A stretch of DNA of 42,406 bases from NCBI GenBank assembly GCA_009908325.1, contig JAAAPI010000103.1, positions 1 through 42,406 of the forward strand, in the 5' to 3' direction. How positions within the stretch are numbered: the first letter of the stretch is position 1; every line of letters begins with the position of its first letter. This stretch comes from Verrucomicrobiota bacterium. Lineage in GTDB: Bacteria > Verrucomicrobiota > Verrucomicrobiia > Opitutales > Coraliomargaritaceae. The notes under the pieces were generated by a model. It saw only the letters and a list, made by a program, of their open reading frames with translations, had not been told where the DNA came from and did no database searches. The position numbers were made by a program, and so were the translations under genes. Positions 26,863 through 35,929 of this stretch are shown in pieces.

Positions 26863-26953
26863 GTGGATTTGTTAATCTAGCATGAAAAATGCTGCCCCTG
26901 TTTCCAGAGTTCGGATATTGCACTTCTGGCGACCAACCCCATACAGCTCAGGG

Positions 26954-27775
26954 ATGACGTTTCGGGTAGATTCACACATGCATACACCACTCTGTGGTCA
27001 CGCCGTCGGGGAGTTGATCGAATACGCCATGCGGGCGGCCGAGCTGGGGATTGATCTGATTACCTTCACCTGCCATATTCCGATGGAGAGTGCGGCCTTT
27101 GGGCAGGAAGGGATCCGTATGCGTCGGGAGCAGCTCGATGACTACTTTGCGCTGGTTGCGGACGCAGCGGCGGCGGCCAAGCCATTCGGCGTGGAGGTGC
27201 TCTGCGGCATCGAGGCCGAGGTGTTTCCGGATGAGGCGGAGCTCGAGCCGATGGACGCGATACTGTCCGCGTATCATTTTGACTTTGTGCTGGGGTCGCT
27301 GCACGCCCAGTGCCAGAGCTATTTGGAGTGGCTTTCCCGAAATAAGGTGACGAGCGATGCCATGCGGATCGATAGCTACTTCCGGCATCTGAGAGACGGT
27401 GCACAGTCCGGCCGCTACGACAGCATGTCGCACCCGGATGTCATTCGTACCTACGGAGTGGTTCGGGAATTCAACCCGGTTCCGCACGAGGAAGTGATCC
27501 GTGAATTCCTCCAGGCCGTTGTGGAGGAAGACATCTGCATGGAAGTCAACACGAGTGGGTTGAACAAGGGCGACTTCGAGGTCCATCCGGATCCGGTCAT
27601 TCTTGACTGGGCCAGTGAGATGGGGGTGAAGCTGACCATTGGATCCGACTCGCACATGCCAAACTCGGTCGGCCAACACTTCGACTGGATTCAGCCGATG
27701 CTGCGGGACAAGGGCTTCACGGATCTGCATTATTTCCGCGGTCGCCAGCGGGTGCGGATCGATATGCCTCAATAA
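26954..27775 (+). CDS. PHP-domain phosphatase, histidinol-phosphatase type
   Basis: A 273-residue PHP metallophosphoesterase. Metal ligands are visible: [13 protein letters not shown] (H8, H10, H16), [11 protein letters not shown] (about 37-47), [31 protein letters not shown] and [16 protein letters not shown] near the C-terminus. It resembles HisK/HisJ histidinol-phosphatase, which makes L-histidinol in histidine synthesis, but other PHP phosphatases share these motifs. ATG 26954 is used, since it sets the first His motif at residue 8 and has AGGG nearby; the frame also opens at 26882. Its stop overlaps the converging comM/yifB gene by 7 bases. Confidence 0.82.
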   Translation: MTFRVDSHMHTPLCGHAVGELIEYAMRAAELGIDLITFTCHIPMESAAFGQEGIRMRREQLDDYFALVADAAAAAKPFGVEVLCGIEAEVFPDEAELEPMDAILSAYHFDFVLGSLHAQCQSYLEWLSRNKVTSDAMRIDSYFRHLRDGAQSGRYDSMSHPDVIRTYGVVREFNPVPHEEVIREFLQAVVEEDICMEVNTSGLNKGDFEVHPDPVILDWASEMGVKLTIGSDSHMPNSVGQHFDWIQPMLRDKGFTDLHYFRGRQRVRIDMPQ

Positions 27776-29316
27776 AACAGGTTGCGGTCGAGGCTGCGGT
27801 ATTGGATGGCTTCGAGGAGGTGCGGCGTGTCGATATTTTCCTCACCGGCGAGGTCGGCAATGGTGCGGGCCACCTTGAGTATACGGTCGTAAGCGCGGGC
27901 AGAAAGGGAGAGTTGCTCCATGGCCTGCTGGAGGAGATCGCCCTGCTCTTTGTTGATGGCGCAGTGTGCGCGGATTTGACTGTGGGTCATGCGGGCATTG
28001 CAGCGGTCCGAAGCCTGAACGCTTTCGGCAAAGCGCCCGTTTTGCACGGCGCGGGCCTTTTCGCAGCGTTCGCGCATGACGGCCGAGCTTTCGCCCGGTT
28101 GGGCATTGCGCAGTTCTTCGATGCGCAGAGCGGGTGCCTCGATGTGTAAATCGATCCGGTCGAGTAAGGGACCGCTTATTTTTGAGCGGTAGCGCTGGAT
28201 CTGAGGCACCGAGCAGCGGCACTCCCGCGAGCTGTCGCCCGTATAGCCGCAGGGGCAGGGGTTCATCGCCGCGACCAGCATGACGGAACAGGGCAGGGTG
28301 ATCTTGCCCGCGCTGCGGGAGATGGTGACCTGTCCGTCTTCCAGTGGCTGGCGGAGTACTTCGAGCGCGGAGCGCTTAAACTCGGGCAACTCGTCGAGAA
28401 AGAGCACCCCATTGTGCGCGAGCGAGACCTCCCCGGGGCCTGGAATGGAGCCGCCACCCAGCAGGCCGACATCGCTAATCGTATGGTGCGGCGAGCGAAA
28501 TGGCCGCTGGAAATAGCGGTTGTCGTTGGAGAGCGTCGTGCCCGCAGCCGACTGGATGCTGAGGATCTCCAGAAACTCATCCATCTGCGGTTGGGGCATG
28601 ATGGTGGGGATGCGCTTGGCGATCATGCTCTTGCCCGAGCCGGGGCTCCCGATCATGAGCAAATTATGGCCGCCACTCACGGCGATCTCGACGGCGCGGC
28701 GCACGGCATGTTGCCCTTTGACCTCGGAAAAATCGATCCGCTTGCTCTCCGGCGGTGCCTGGAAAAAGCTGCTTTGCCGACTGGGGAGCGGATGAATGAT
28801 TTTCTCATGATTGAGGAAGCGCACCGCATCGTCGAGGCTGTCGACCGGATAAACCGCAATATCGCCGACCAGCGCCGCTTCGTCCGCTGACTCGGTGGGC
28901 ACGATGAGGCCCCGCTTGCCGAGTTTTTTGGCGAGCATGGCCATGGCCAGCGTGCCTTTAACGGGGCGCGTCTTCCCGGAGAGGCTCAACTCCCCGGCGA
29001 TGAGAAAATCATCCAGCCCGGCGCTCGTGCACTTTTCCATGCAAACGAGGATAGCCAGCGCAATGGGGAGATCGTAGGCCGGGCCCTCCTTGCGGAGGGT
29101 GCCCGGTGCCAGATTGATCGTCGTTCGGGTCAGCGGTGTGCGAAAGCCGGTGTTGGCCATGGCGGAAAAGACCCGGTCCTGCGACTCCTTGACCGCCGCA
29201 TCCGGCAGCCCGACGAGGATAAAACGTGGTTCGCCGAACTCCCCTGTGTTGACCTCAACCTGGACCGGGTGCGCATCGACCCCAACCAGAGCCGCCGAAT
29301 GCGTGACGCCTAACAC
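27769..29316 (-). CDS. comM: YifB/ComM-family AAA+ helicase (Mg-chelatase-like)
   Basis: A 515-residue protein of the ComM/YifB family, hexameric helicases that aid branch migration during natural transformation. An N-terminal Lon-protease-like fold ([32 protein letters not shown]) precedes the AAA+ part with Walker [34 protein letters not shown] (Walker B) and [12 protein letters not shown]; the C-terminus has a Mg-chelatase-type end ([19 protein letters not shown]). GTG 29316 ([12 protein letters not shown]) is the start: a strong AAAGGAGG lies 5 bases upstream and it gives the family's N-terminus. An ATG-started extension to 29382 would pass through that ribosome site. It follows DAHP synthase by 88 bases. 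Confidence 0.9.
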   Translation of the reverse strand: MLGVTHSAALVGVDAHPVQVEVNTGEFGEPRFILVGLPDAAVKESQDRVFSAMANTGFRTPLTRTTINLAPGTLRKEGPAYDLPIALAILVCMEKCTSAGLDDFLIAGELSLSGKTRPVKGTLAMAMLAKKLGKRGLIVPTESADEAALVGDIAVYPVDSLDDAVRFLNHEKIIHPLPSRQSSFFQAPPESKRIDFSEVKGQHAVRRAVEIAVSGGHNLLMIGSPGSGKSMIAKRIPTIMPQPQMDEFLEILSIQSAAGTTLSNDNRYFQRPFRSPHHTISDVGLLGGGSIPGPGEVSLAHNGVLFLDELPEFKRSALEVLRQPLEDGQVTISRSAGKITLPCSVMLVAAMNPCPCGYTGDSSRECRCSVPQIQRYRSKISGPLLDRIDLHIEAPALRIEELRNAQPGESSAVMRERCEKARAVQNGRFAESVQASDRCNARMTHSQIRAHCAINKEQGDLLQQAMEQLSLSARAYDRILKVARTIADLAGEENIDTPHLLEAIQYRSLDRNLFY

Positions 29317-29320
29317 GGGC

Positions 29321-29328
29321 CCTCCTTT
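29321..29328 (-). promoter_or_regulatory. Strong ribosome binding site deciding the comM GTG start
   Basis: Minus-strand AAAGGAGG with a 4-5 base spacer before GTG 29316-29314. It is the only clear Shine-Dalgarno sequence among the gene starts examined in the window. Confidence 0.8.
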
Positions 29329-29404
29329 GTTTGATAAGTGATCATATTTACAGTTGTATGGATTTTTCAGGAGGGACCACAAGTAAATAAGTTGAACCGA
29401 GAAA

Positions 29405-30469
29405 TCATCCCTTTGTTCGGCGCTTCTGCACGGCGGTGGCGAGCATCTCGAAGATGGCTTCAGTAGCGGGAAAGTCGATACAGGCGTCGGTGATGCTTTG
29501 TCCGTAGACGTTGTCGCCGTTTTTCTGGTAGTCCTGGCGTCCGGCCACGAGGTGGCTCTCCAGCATGACTCCGGCGATGCCGCGCTGCCCGGCGGCGATC
29601 TGCTCGGAAAGCACGCGGGCGACTTCGCTTTGGCGGGTGTAGTCTTTGTTGCTGTTACCGTGGCTGCAATCGACGACTACGTAAGGTGGTAGCTTGACGG
29701 CTTTGAGTTGGTCGAGAATCGGTTCGATGCTATCGGCCTCGTAGTTTGGTCCGGTGCGATTGCCGCCGCGGAGGATGAGATGGGCGTCGTGGTTACCCGA
29801 GGTCTCGAAGATGGCGGTCACGCCTTGCTTGGTGACGGAGGGGAACCAATGCGGTTGGGCGGCGGAGCGGACCGCGTCGATGGCAATTTGCACGTTGCCG
29901 CTGGTCCCGTTTTTAAAGCCGACCGGCATGGAGAGGCCGGAGGCCAACTCGCGGTGGACCTGGCTCTCGGTGGTGCGGGCACCGATGGCCGACCAGGCGA
30001 TCGCGTCGGCGATGAATTGCGGGATGATGGTATCGAGAAACTCGGCACCGGTGGGCATGCCCATTTCGCAGATATCGACGAGGAGTTGACGGCCGATACG
30101 GAGGCCCTGGTTGATTTCGAAGGAGCCGTCGAGGCGGGGGTCATTGATCAGCCCCTTCCAACCGACCACGGTGCGCGGCTTTTCGAAGTAGGTGCGCATG
30201 ATGATTTGCAGCGAGTCGGCGTATTTTTCACGCAGGGGCAGCAGACGCTCGGCGTATTCGAGCGCAGCCTTGGTATCGTGAATCGAGCAGGGGCCGCAAA
30301 TCACGCAGAGGCGGTCGTCTTGTCCCTGAAGGATGGCACTGCTTTCGGAGCGGCCCTGGTCGACGACGGTGGTGGCCCGCTCGGAGAGGGGGACATCCTC
30401 GATCAGGATGGCAGGCGGCAGAAGCGGGCGTGTTTGAGCGATGCGGGCATTGTCGTGAGGTTTCGTCAT
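29405..30469 (-). CDS. aroG: 3-deoxy-7-phosphoheptulonate synthase (class I, AroG type)
   Basis: First enzyme of the shikimate pathway: PEP plus erythrose 4-phosphate to DAHP. The 354-residue length matches the E. coli AroF/G/H type. Visible blocks: [10 protein letters not shown] (metal and PEP site), [60 protein letters not shown] and [13 protein letters not shown]. The start ATG 30469 is preceded by a short gap of 25 bases from the CPBP gene on the same strand. Which amino acid inhibits it cannot be told. Together with menF it feeds and draws chorismate. Confidence 0.95.
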   Translation of the reverse strand: MTKPHDNARIAQTRPLLPPAILIEDVPLSERATTVVDQGRSESSAILQGQDDRLCVICGPCSIHDTKAALEYAERLLPLREKYADSLQIIMRTYFEKPRTVVGWKGLINDPRLDGSFEINQGLRIGRQLLVDICEMGMPTGAEFLDTIIPQFIADAIAWSAIGARTTESQVHRELASGLSMPVGFKNGTSGNVQIAIDAVRSAAQPHWFPSVTKQGVTAIFETSGNHDAHLILRGGNRTGPNYEADSIEPILDQLKAVKLPPYVVVDCSHGNSNKDYTRQSEVARVLSEQIAAGQRGIAGVMLESHLVAGRQDYQKNGDNVYGQSITDACIDFPATEAIFEMLATAVQKRRTKG

Positions 30470-30494
30470 AATAAGTTGGTGCGGTTTGAATGAA

Positions 30495-31379
30495 CTATTG
30501 GGGAACGAATTGGGATTGGCTCGTCACGTAGAGCATGAGCAGGCTGAAGCCGTTGAAAAAAGCATGAAACCAGATGGGCACAAGCAGATGACCACTGCGC
30601 TCGTAGACGCGGGCCAGGAGCACTCCAACGACGGCGAGCGGAATAAAAGAAAAGAGGTTGGCGTGCATGAGGGCGAAGAGGGAACCGCTAATCAGTTGGG
30701 CGGGGAGGTGGGTGGTCTGGCTCTTCAGAAAACGGTAGAGGCAGCCGCGGAAAATAATCTCTTCGACGATCGGGGCGAGGACGACCGCCATGAGGACGAG
30801 TAGACCGATGGCAAGTGGATCGCCGCCGGCCTGAAAAAGAGAAACAAGTTCCTGTGGTTCGACGCCTTCGATCAATCCGGCTGCCTCGAGCCCGCCGAGC
30901 AGTCCGCCCCAAATCAGCGCGGCCAGCCAAACGATCGGCAGATAGCGGATGAAGAGCGGGAGGGCTTGTTTAAAGGCAGCGTTCGGGGCCAGTGCAACGT
31001 CGTTCAAACGCCCGGCAAAGTGCGCGGGGTAGGTGCGGCGCAGCCCGTAGAAAGCGGCCAGCATGGGGAGCTGCAGGAAGAGCACACCTGCGATGGCCAG
31101 CCACGGGGTGAGCTCGCGCGGGCTGTCCGGATCCGGCGGCCCATCGAAAAAAAGTGCCACCGTAAAGGTCTGCACCGCGACGATTGTGACCACGAGCGTG
31201 CAAATAAAAATCCCGAAATTGACCCAACCAATCGGCCAGGCGGAAATGCCGGGCTCGGGTGTGCGGCGATCCTGTGGGGTCCGTAGATGCTGAACCCAGA
31301 GCAGCAAGCTGGTGCCCAGCACACCGAGAAAGAGCAGGCTGGTGATAACGAGGGGGGGATCGACCGGTTGCGACTCCAT
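30495..31379 (-). CDS. CPBP-family intramembrane metalloprotease
   Basis: A multi-pass membrane protein of 294 residues in the CPBP (CAAX protease and bacteriocin-processing) family. Several hydrophobic segments are clear (LVITSLLFLGVLGTSLLLWV, NFGIFICTLVVTIVAVQTF, and others); the catalytic motif EEIIFRG in VLAPIVEEIIFRGCLY and the second His motif SLFALMHANLF are present, with HAFFNGFSLLMLY for the last motif. Substrate unknown. Start ATG 31379 (MESQPVDPPL) is chosen; the frame reaches 31436 inside pyrC. It lies 10 bases after pyrC, so it belongs to the pyr run. Confidence 0.85.
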   Translation of the reverse strand: MESQPVDPPLVITSLLFLGVLGTSLLLWVQHLRTPQDRRTPEPGISAWPIGWVNFGIFICTLVVTIVAVQTFTVALFFDGPPDPDSPRELTPWLAIAGVLFLQLPMLAAFYGLRRTYPAHFAGRLNDVALAPNAAFKQALPLFIRYLPIVWLAALIWGGLLGGLEAAGLIEGVEPQELVSLFQAGGDPLAIGLLVLMAVVLAPIVEEIIFRGCLYRFLKSQTTHLPAQLISGSLFALMHANLFSFIPLAVVGVLLARVYERSGHLLVPIWFHAFFNGFSLLMLYVTSQSQFVPQ

Positions 31380-31389
31380 GGGATCGGCC

Positions 31390-32685
31390 TTAGACTGTGA
31401 TGGAAGCGCCGTCGAAGACCTGCTGCCCGCCAACATAGGTGGCTTTGACCTGGCCCTTCAAGGCTCTGCCATGCCAGGGGCAGTTGCGCGACTTGCTGAA
31501 GAAGCGTTCTGCGTCGACCGTCCAGGTAGCATCCGGATCGAAGAGGCAGATGTCGGCCGGTGCGCCCGGGCTGAGCGTGCCCGCATCGAGCTGGCAGATA
31601 TCCGCTCCCTTATGCGTCATGAGCGCAACCACTTCGCTCAGGCTGAGGTGACCGCCGTGGTAGAGCGTGGTGAGGGAGCTGGCCAGGGAGTTTTCCAGTC
31701 CGATGATGCCAAAGGGTGCGGCGTCGAACTCCTGATCCTTCTCGGTCGGTGAGTGGGGGGCATGGTCGGTGGCAATGCAGGCCAGCGTTCCATCGACCAG
31801 ACCTGCGATGAGTGCTTCGCGGTCGGCATCGGTGCGGAGTGGGGGATTCATCTTATAAACGGTTTCGTAATCGTGCAGGCAGGCATCGGTGAATTCGATG
31901 TGGTGGGGGCTGGCCTCGCCGCTCACCGGTATGCCGCGGGCGATGGCACGGCGCAGGATGTCGACCGAGGCGGCTGAGCTGACGTGTTGCATGTGGATGT
32001 GTGCGCCGCTCAATTCGGCGAGTATGACATTGCGGGCCACGATGATGTCCTCTGCGGCATTGGGCCAGCCGCGCAGCCCGAGCCGGAGCGACCACTCGCC
32101 CTCGTTCATGACGGACTTTTGGGTGAGGCTGGCATCCTGGCAGTGATCCATGATCGGCAGTTCAAACATTTTGGCGTATTCGACGGCGCGGCGCATGATT
32201 TCATTGCTCTGCACGCATTTGCCGTCATCGGTCATCGCGACGACACCCGCATTTTTCAGTTGGCCGGTGGGGGCGAGTTGCTCGCCGCTCATGCCGATGG
32301 TGAGGCAGCCGGTCGGGTAAACACGCACCACAGCATCGCGGGCCACTTTATCGGCAATCCGCTGAATGGTGCCCGCATTGTCGCAGACCGGGCTGGTGTT
32401 GGGCATGCAAACAACCGAAGTGAATCCCCCCGCCGCTGCCGCCCGCGACCCGCTCCCGATATCCTCCTTGTGGGTCTGGCCCGGGTCGCGAAAATGGACG
32501 TGTATGTCGACCAGGCCCGGTGCGACGATCAGCCCGCTGGCATCGACCCGTGTGGCCTTCGCCTTTTGTGTTTCGCTTAGCGAGTCGGCCAGTCTGCCAT
32601 CGACTGAGAAGACATCGCCCACCGCGTCGCGATGGTTCGCCGGATCGACGACCCGACCGTTTTGGATCCAAAGTATTTCGCTCAT
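31390..32685 (-). CDS. pyrC: Dihydroorotase (type I)
   Basis: Third step of pyrimidine synthesis: cyclises carbamoyl-aspartate to dihydroorotate. The 431-residue protein has zinc ligands as in type I enzymes: H62 and H64 (DIHVHFRDPGQTHKED), D153 in place of a carbamylated lysine (MTDDGKCV), H181 (IMDHCQD), H234 (HMQHVSS) and D307 (ATDHAPHSPTEKD). CMPNTSPVCDN is the family block. Type I enzymes commonly act together with aspartate carbamoyltransferase, whose gene pyrB ends 11 bases upstream. Start ATG 32685 (MSEILWIQNGRVVDP) is chosen; the longer frame runs into pyrB. Confidence 0.96.
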   Translation of the reverse strand: MSEILWIQNGRVVDPANHRDAVGDVFSVDGRLADSLSETQKAKATRVDASGLIVAPGLVDIHVHFRDPGQTHKEDIGSGSRAAAAGGFTSVVCMPNTSPVCDNAGTIQRIADKVARDAVVRVYPTGCLTIGMSGEQLAPTGQLKNAGVVAMTDDGKCVQSNEIMRRAVEYAKMFELPIMDHCQDASLTQKSVMNEGEWSLRLGLRGWPNAAEDIIVARNVILAELSGAHIHMQHVSSAASVDILRRAIARGIPVSGEASPHHIEFTDACLHDYETVYKMNPPLRTDADREALIAGLVDGTLACIATDHAPHSPTEKDQEFDAAPFGIIGLENSLASSLTTLYHGGHLSLSEVVALMTHKGADICQLDAGTLSPGAPADICLFDPDATWTVDAERFFSKSRNCPWHGRALKGQVKATYVGGQQVFDGASITV

Positions 32686-32696
32686 GATGAAAAATG

Positions 32697-33656
32697 CTAG
32701 CCTGGTAATTGAGGGGACTGTCCGTGTTGGGCGCAGTGGCAGAGGTGGAGGACGGCCATGCGGATGACGATGCCGTTCGTGACCTGTTGGAGGATGACGG
32801 ATTGGCCCGAGTCGGCCAGCTCGGAGTCGATTTCCACGCCCCGGTTGATGGGGCCGGGGTGCATGATGATGGCACCGGGCTTGAGCCACTTCGCGCGGGC
32901 CTTATTCAGGCCGAACATGCTGGTGTATTCGCCGATGGAGGGAAAGTGCGTGGCGGTCTGGCGCTCGTGCTGGATGCGCAGGAGCATGACAGCGTCTGCC
33001 TTCGCGAGCGCCGCTTCGAGCTGATGGCTCACGGTGACACCCATCGTTTCGAAGCGCTTGGGCACGAGTGTGCTCGGCCCGGCCACCGTGACGTCAGCAC
33101 CGAGCCGTTGCAAACAGGCGATGTTTGACCGGGCCACGCGGCTGAAGAGGATATCGCCGAGAATCGTGATTTTTTTTCCGTCCAGCGGGCCGAGCTTCTC
33201 GATCAGGGTAAAGGCGTCGAGGAGCGCCTGTGTGGGGTGGGCGTGGGAGCCGTCGCCGGCGTTGATCACCGGAATATCGACGACCTTGCTGAGGTAGTTG
33301 GGGGCACCCGAGGCGGCGTGGCGCATGACAATGATGTCGGCCTTGAGGGCCTCCATGTTGCGTGCCGTATCCCGCAGGGTCTCGCCTTTGGTGAGGCTGC
33401 TGGCTTCACTCGTGACCGTGATCGTGTCGGCGCTGAGCCGGTTGGCCGCCACTTCAAAGGCGAGGCGGGTGCGCGTGCTCGGCTCGAGGAAGAGATTGAC
33501 AACCGTGCGCCCGTCGAGGAGGGGCTGCTTTTTATTGTCTGTCTCCATCGCCTGTTTGAAGGCCAAGGCGGCGGTGAAGATGGTTTCGATCTCGGCGCGG
33601 TCGAGGGGCTCGACGTCGATCAGGTCTTTTCGGTTCCAGGTTGGGCTTTGACTCAT
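32697..33656 (-). CDS. pyrB: Aspartate carbamoyltransferase catalytic subunit
   Basis: Second step of pyrimidine synthesis: carbamoyl phosphate plus aspartate. The 319-residue length fits a catalytic chain. Carbamoyl-phosphate site STRTR (60-64, LFLEPSTRTRLAFE), SSLTKGET, MRHAASGAPN, GDGSHAHPTQALLDAF (134-149) and HPGPINRGVEID, with VTNGIVIRMAVL near the C-terminus. No regulatory-chain gene (pyrI) is visible. It heads the minus-strand run pyrB-pyrC-CPBP-aroG-comM with gaps of 11, 10, 25 and 88 bases. The last residues (HCAQHGQSPQLPG) extend slightly past the usual end. Confidence 0.97.
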   Translation of the reverse strand: MSQSPTWNRKDLIDVEPLDRAEIETIFTAALAFKQAMETDNKKQPLLDGRTVVNLFLEPSTRTRLAFEVAANRLSADTITVTSEASSLTKGETLRDTARNMEALKADIIVMRHAASGAPNYLSKVVDIPVINAGDGSHAHPTQALLDAFTLIEKLGPLDGKKITILGDILFSRVARSNIACLQRLGADVTVAGPSTLVPKRFETMGVTVSHQLEAALAKADAVMLLRIQHERQTATHFPSIGEYTSMFGLNKARAKWLKPGAIIMHPGPINRGVEIDSELADSGQSVILQQVTNGIVIRMAVLHLCHCAQHGQSPQLPG

Positions 33657-33790
33657 GGGTATAAAATCGATCCGTTGGCGAAATGTGCCCCGTCACGCGG
33701 AAAGGGCAACGAGAAAGCGGGGCAATTCTTCCGCGTTCTGAGAGTCGGGCTCAACTTGACAGCTTTCGCTTTCGTGGTTTTGGTCTTGGC

Positions 33791-34108
33791 ATGATCCGTT
33801 TAACCGACCGCGCTGTCAGTCAAATCCGCAAACTTGAAACTGAAAAGGCTTCCGAGGGCCAGCTGCTTCGTGTTTTCGTCGAAGCGGGCGGTTGCTCGGG
33901 ATTTGAATATGGCATGTCGTTTGATGCCAGGAAGGATGACGACCACGTATTGGAAAGCAACGGGGTCTCGTTTTTGATGGACTCCACCAGTCTGGAGTAT
34001 CTGGACGGTAGCGAAATCGACTTTGACGACGGATTGAGTGGTAAAGGTTTCGATGTCCGCAATCCCAACGCGACAAGCACCTGCGGCTGCGGACGCTCGT
34101 TTAATTAG
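33791..34108 (+). CDS. erpA: A-type iron-sulfur cluster carrier (ErpA/IscA/HesB)
   Basis: A 105-residue A-type carrier with the three conserved ligands: C35 (EAGGCSGFEYG), C98 and C100 (ATSTCGCGRSF). It hands Fe-S clusters to apo-proteins. MIRLTDRAVSQI is the standard N-terminus, so ATG 33791 is chosen over the open frame from 33683. ErpA, IscA and SufA are not separable by this alone; the symbol is by family. It diverges from pyrB over 134 bases, and rpsB follows 224 bases downstream. Confidence 0.9.
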   Translation: MIRLTDRAVSQIRKLETEKASEGQLLRVFVEAGGCSGFEYGMSFDARKDDDHVLESNGVSFLMDSTSLEYLDGSEIDFDDGLSGKGFDVRNPNATSTCGCGRSFN

Positions 34109-34332
34109 CTCATACGAGACGGCCTAGCATTGAGAAAAAGTTGGTCGGCGAAAAATCGCATGGTTTTTTGCACGAGTTGAACTATTTGCGCTTGCCATGA
34201 GCAAATGCGCCGGTATCTCTCTCGGCCTTTCGTTTCGAAGCGGAGCGGAAAAGCGGCAATTCTGCCAAAAACAACCAATAAAAAAAGAAACCATGTTTCT
34301 CCCTGATGGTTGGTCAGGGCTTTGAACAGACT

Positions 34333-35265
34333 ATGAATACAACACCAAAAGACCTCCTCGATGCAGGTGTTCACTTCGGCCACCAGCTTCGCCGCTGGAA
34401 TCCGAAGTCGAAACCCTACGTTTACGACAATCGCAACGGTATCTCTATTATCGATTTGGAGAAGACCCACGCGCTCCTCGAAAAAGCCTGCGCCAAGGTG
34501 GAAGAGACCATCGCTTCCGGCAAGGATATCCTTTTCATCGGCACGAAGAAGCAAGCTCAGGAAATCGTTCGCGAAGCAGCGGTTTCGTGCCAAATGCCGT
34601 TTTGCGTAAACCGCTGGATGGGAGGCGGTCTGACTAACTTCACCACAATCAAGACCTCGCTCGCCAAATACCGCAAGTTCCTGAAAATGGACCAGGAGGG
34701 TGAGCTGGAGAAACTGCCCGGCAAGGAAGAGGCTGCTATCCGGCGCCAAATGAGCCGGATGAACCGTAATTTCGAAGGCATGCTCGAAGTGAACGAGCTC
34801 CCGGCCGCCGTGTTCGTCGTCGATACCAAGAACGAAGAAATCGCCGTGGCCGAAGCCAACCGTCTGGGCATTCCGGTCATTGGCTTGGTGGATACCAATT
34901 CGGATCCGACGGTGCTCGACTACCCGATTCCCGGAAATGATGATGCCGTGAAATCAATCCGCATCATCGTCGAAACGATCCTTGAGGCAGCCCAAAACGG
35001 CTTGTCGCAACGCGAGGCCAAACGGGTGCAGAAGAGCGCCGGTCCGATCATTCGCGAGCAGGTCTTCGAGCAACAGGAGGATGTGGAAGTGACTCTGCCA
35101 GCTGGTTACGGCGAGGACCAAGCGCCGGAAACAACGAATTCTCCGGACACTGAAGCAAAGCCCCAAGCTGAGCCGAAGCCCGAAACTCCTGAAAACGCAG
35201 ACTCTGCGGATGCGACGCCTGCGGACGAAGCGCCCGCAGAGACATCCAAAGAAGACAACAAGTAA
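34333..35265 (+). CDS. rpsB: 30S ribosomal protein S2
   Basis: Small-subunit protein, 310 residues. Starts MNTTPKDLLDAGVHFGHQLR and has WNPKSKPYVYDNRNGISIID, DILFIGTKKQAQEIVREAA, MPFCVNRWMGGGLTNFTTIK and VIGLVDTNSDP, all diagnostic. About 60 extra residues at the C-terminus are acidic, with EAKPQAEPKPETPE and ADEAPAETSKEDNK, and look disordered; such tails occur in some phyla. ATG 34333 is chosen over 34306. No Shine-Dalgarno. tsf follows after 28 bases: the usual rpsB-tsf pair. The gap 34109-34332 is AT-rich near 34160 but no clear promoter or S2 leader structure was identified. Confidence 0.98.
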   Translation: MNTTPKDLLDAGVHFGHQLRRWNPKSKPYVYDNRNGISIIDLEKTHALLEKACAKVEETIASGKDILFIGTKKQAQEIVREAAVSCQMPFCVNRWMGGGLTNFTTIKTSLAKYRKFLKMDQEGELEKLPGKEEAAIRRQMSRMNRNFEGMLEVNELPAAVFVVDTKNEEIAVAEANRLGIPVIGLVDTNSDPTVLDYPIPGNDDAVKSIRIIVETILEAAQNGLSQREAKRVQKSAGPIIREQVFEQQEDVEVTLPAGYGEDQAPETTNSPDTEAKPQAEPKPETPENADSADATPADEAPAETSKEDNK

Positions 35266-35293
35266 TTATAATTTAAAGATTTCCCGAAAAGAT

Positions 35294-35887
35294 ATGAGTA
35301 CACAAATTAATGCGAAAATGGTGGGCGAACTGCGCGAAAGCACAGGCGCCGGACTGATGGACTGTAAGAAAGCCCTGGTCGAAACCGAAGGTGACCTCGA
35401 GGCAGCCATGGAGCTTCTGCGGAAGAAGGGCATGGCCAAAGCGGCAAAAAAAGCCGGCCGTGATGCCAGCGAAGGCCTGGTTGACAGCTATATCCACCTC
35501 GGTGGAAAGGTCGGTGTGTTGGTCGAGGTGAGCTGCGAAAGTGACTTTGTGGCCAAGACGGATGATTTTAAGCAGTTCGTCCGCGACATTGCCATGCACA
35601 TTGCGGCGGCCAGCCCGGTTTGTGTCTCCCGCGAGGATATCGATCCCGATGTCATCGCCGCCGAGCGCAAGGTGGCCGAAGGGCAGGCCGAGGGCAAGCC
35701 CGCGCAAGCCATCGAAAAAATTGTGGAAGGCAAGCTGAACAAGTTTCTCAGTGAGTCCTGCTTGTTGGAGCAGGCCTATGTGAAGGACCCGGATCAGACG
35801 ATTCAGGAGGTGCTGACCGCCATGATTGCCAAAATGGGCGAAAACATGCAAATCAAGCGCTTCGCCCGTTTCCAGGTTGGTGCCTGA
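35294..35887 (+). CDS. tsf: Elongation factor Ts
   Basis: Nucleotide exchange factor for EF-Tu. 197 residues, one of the short forms with one core subdomain. MSTQINAKMVGELRESTGAG, LMDCKKALVETEGD, GMAKAAKKAGRDASEGL and CESDFVAKTDDF are diagnostic. ATG 35294 is the start; the frame is open upstream, overlapping rpsB. It shares a transcript with rpsB, the start lying 28 bases after that stop. Confidence 0.98.
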   Translation: MSTQINAKMVGELRESTGAGLMDCKKALVETEGDLEAAMELLRKKGMAKAAKKAGRDASEGLVDSYIHLGGKVGVLVEVSCESDFVAKTDDFKQFVRDIAMHIAAASPVCVSREDIDPDVIAAERKVAEGQAEGKPAQAIEKIVEGKLNKFLSESCLLEQAYVKDPDQTIQEVLTAMIAKMGENMQIKRFARFQVGA

Positions 35888-35929
35888 ATCTTTGTGCTGA
35901 ATTAACCGCTTTTCAATTGCGCTTCGTCC

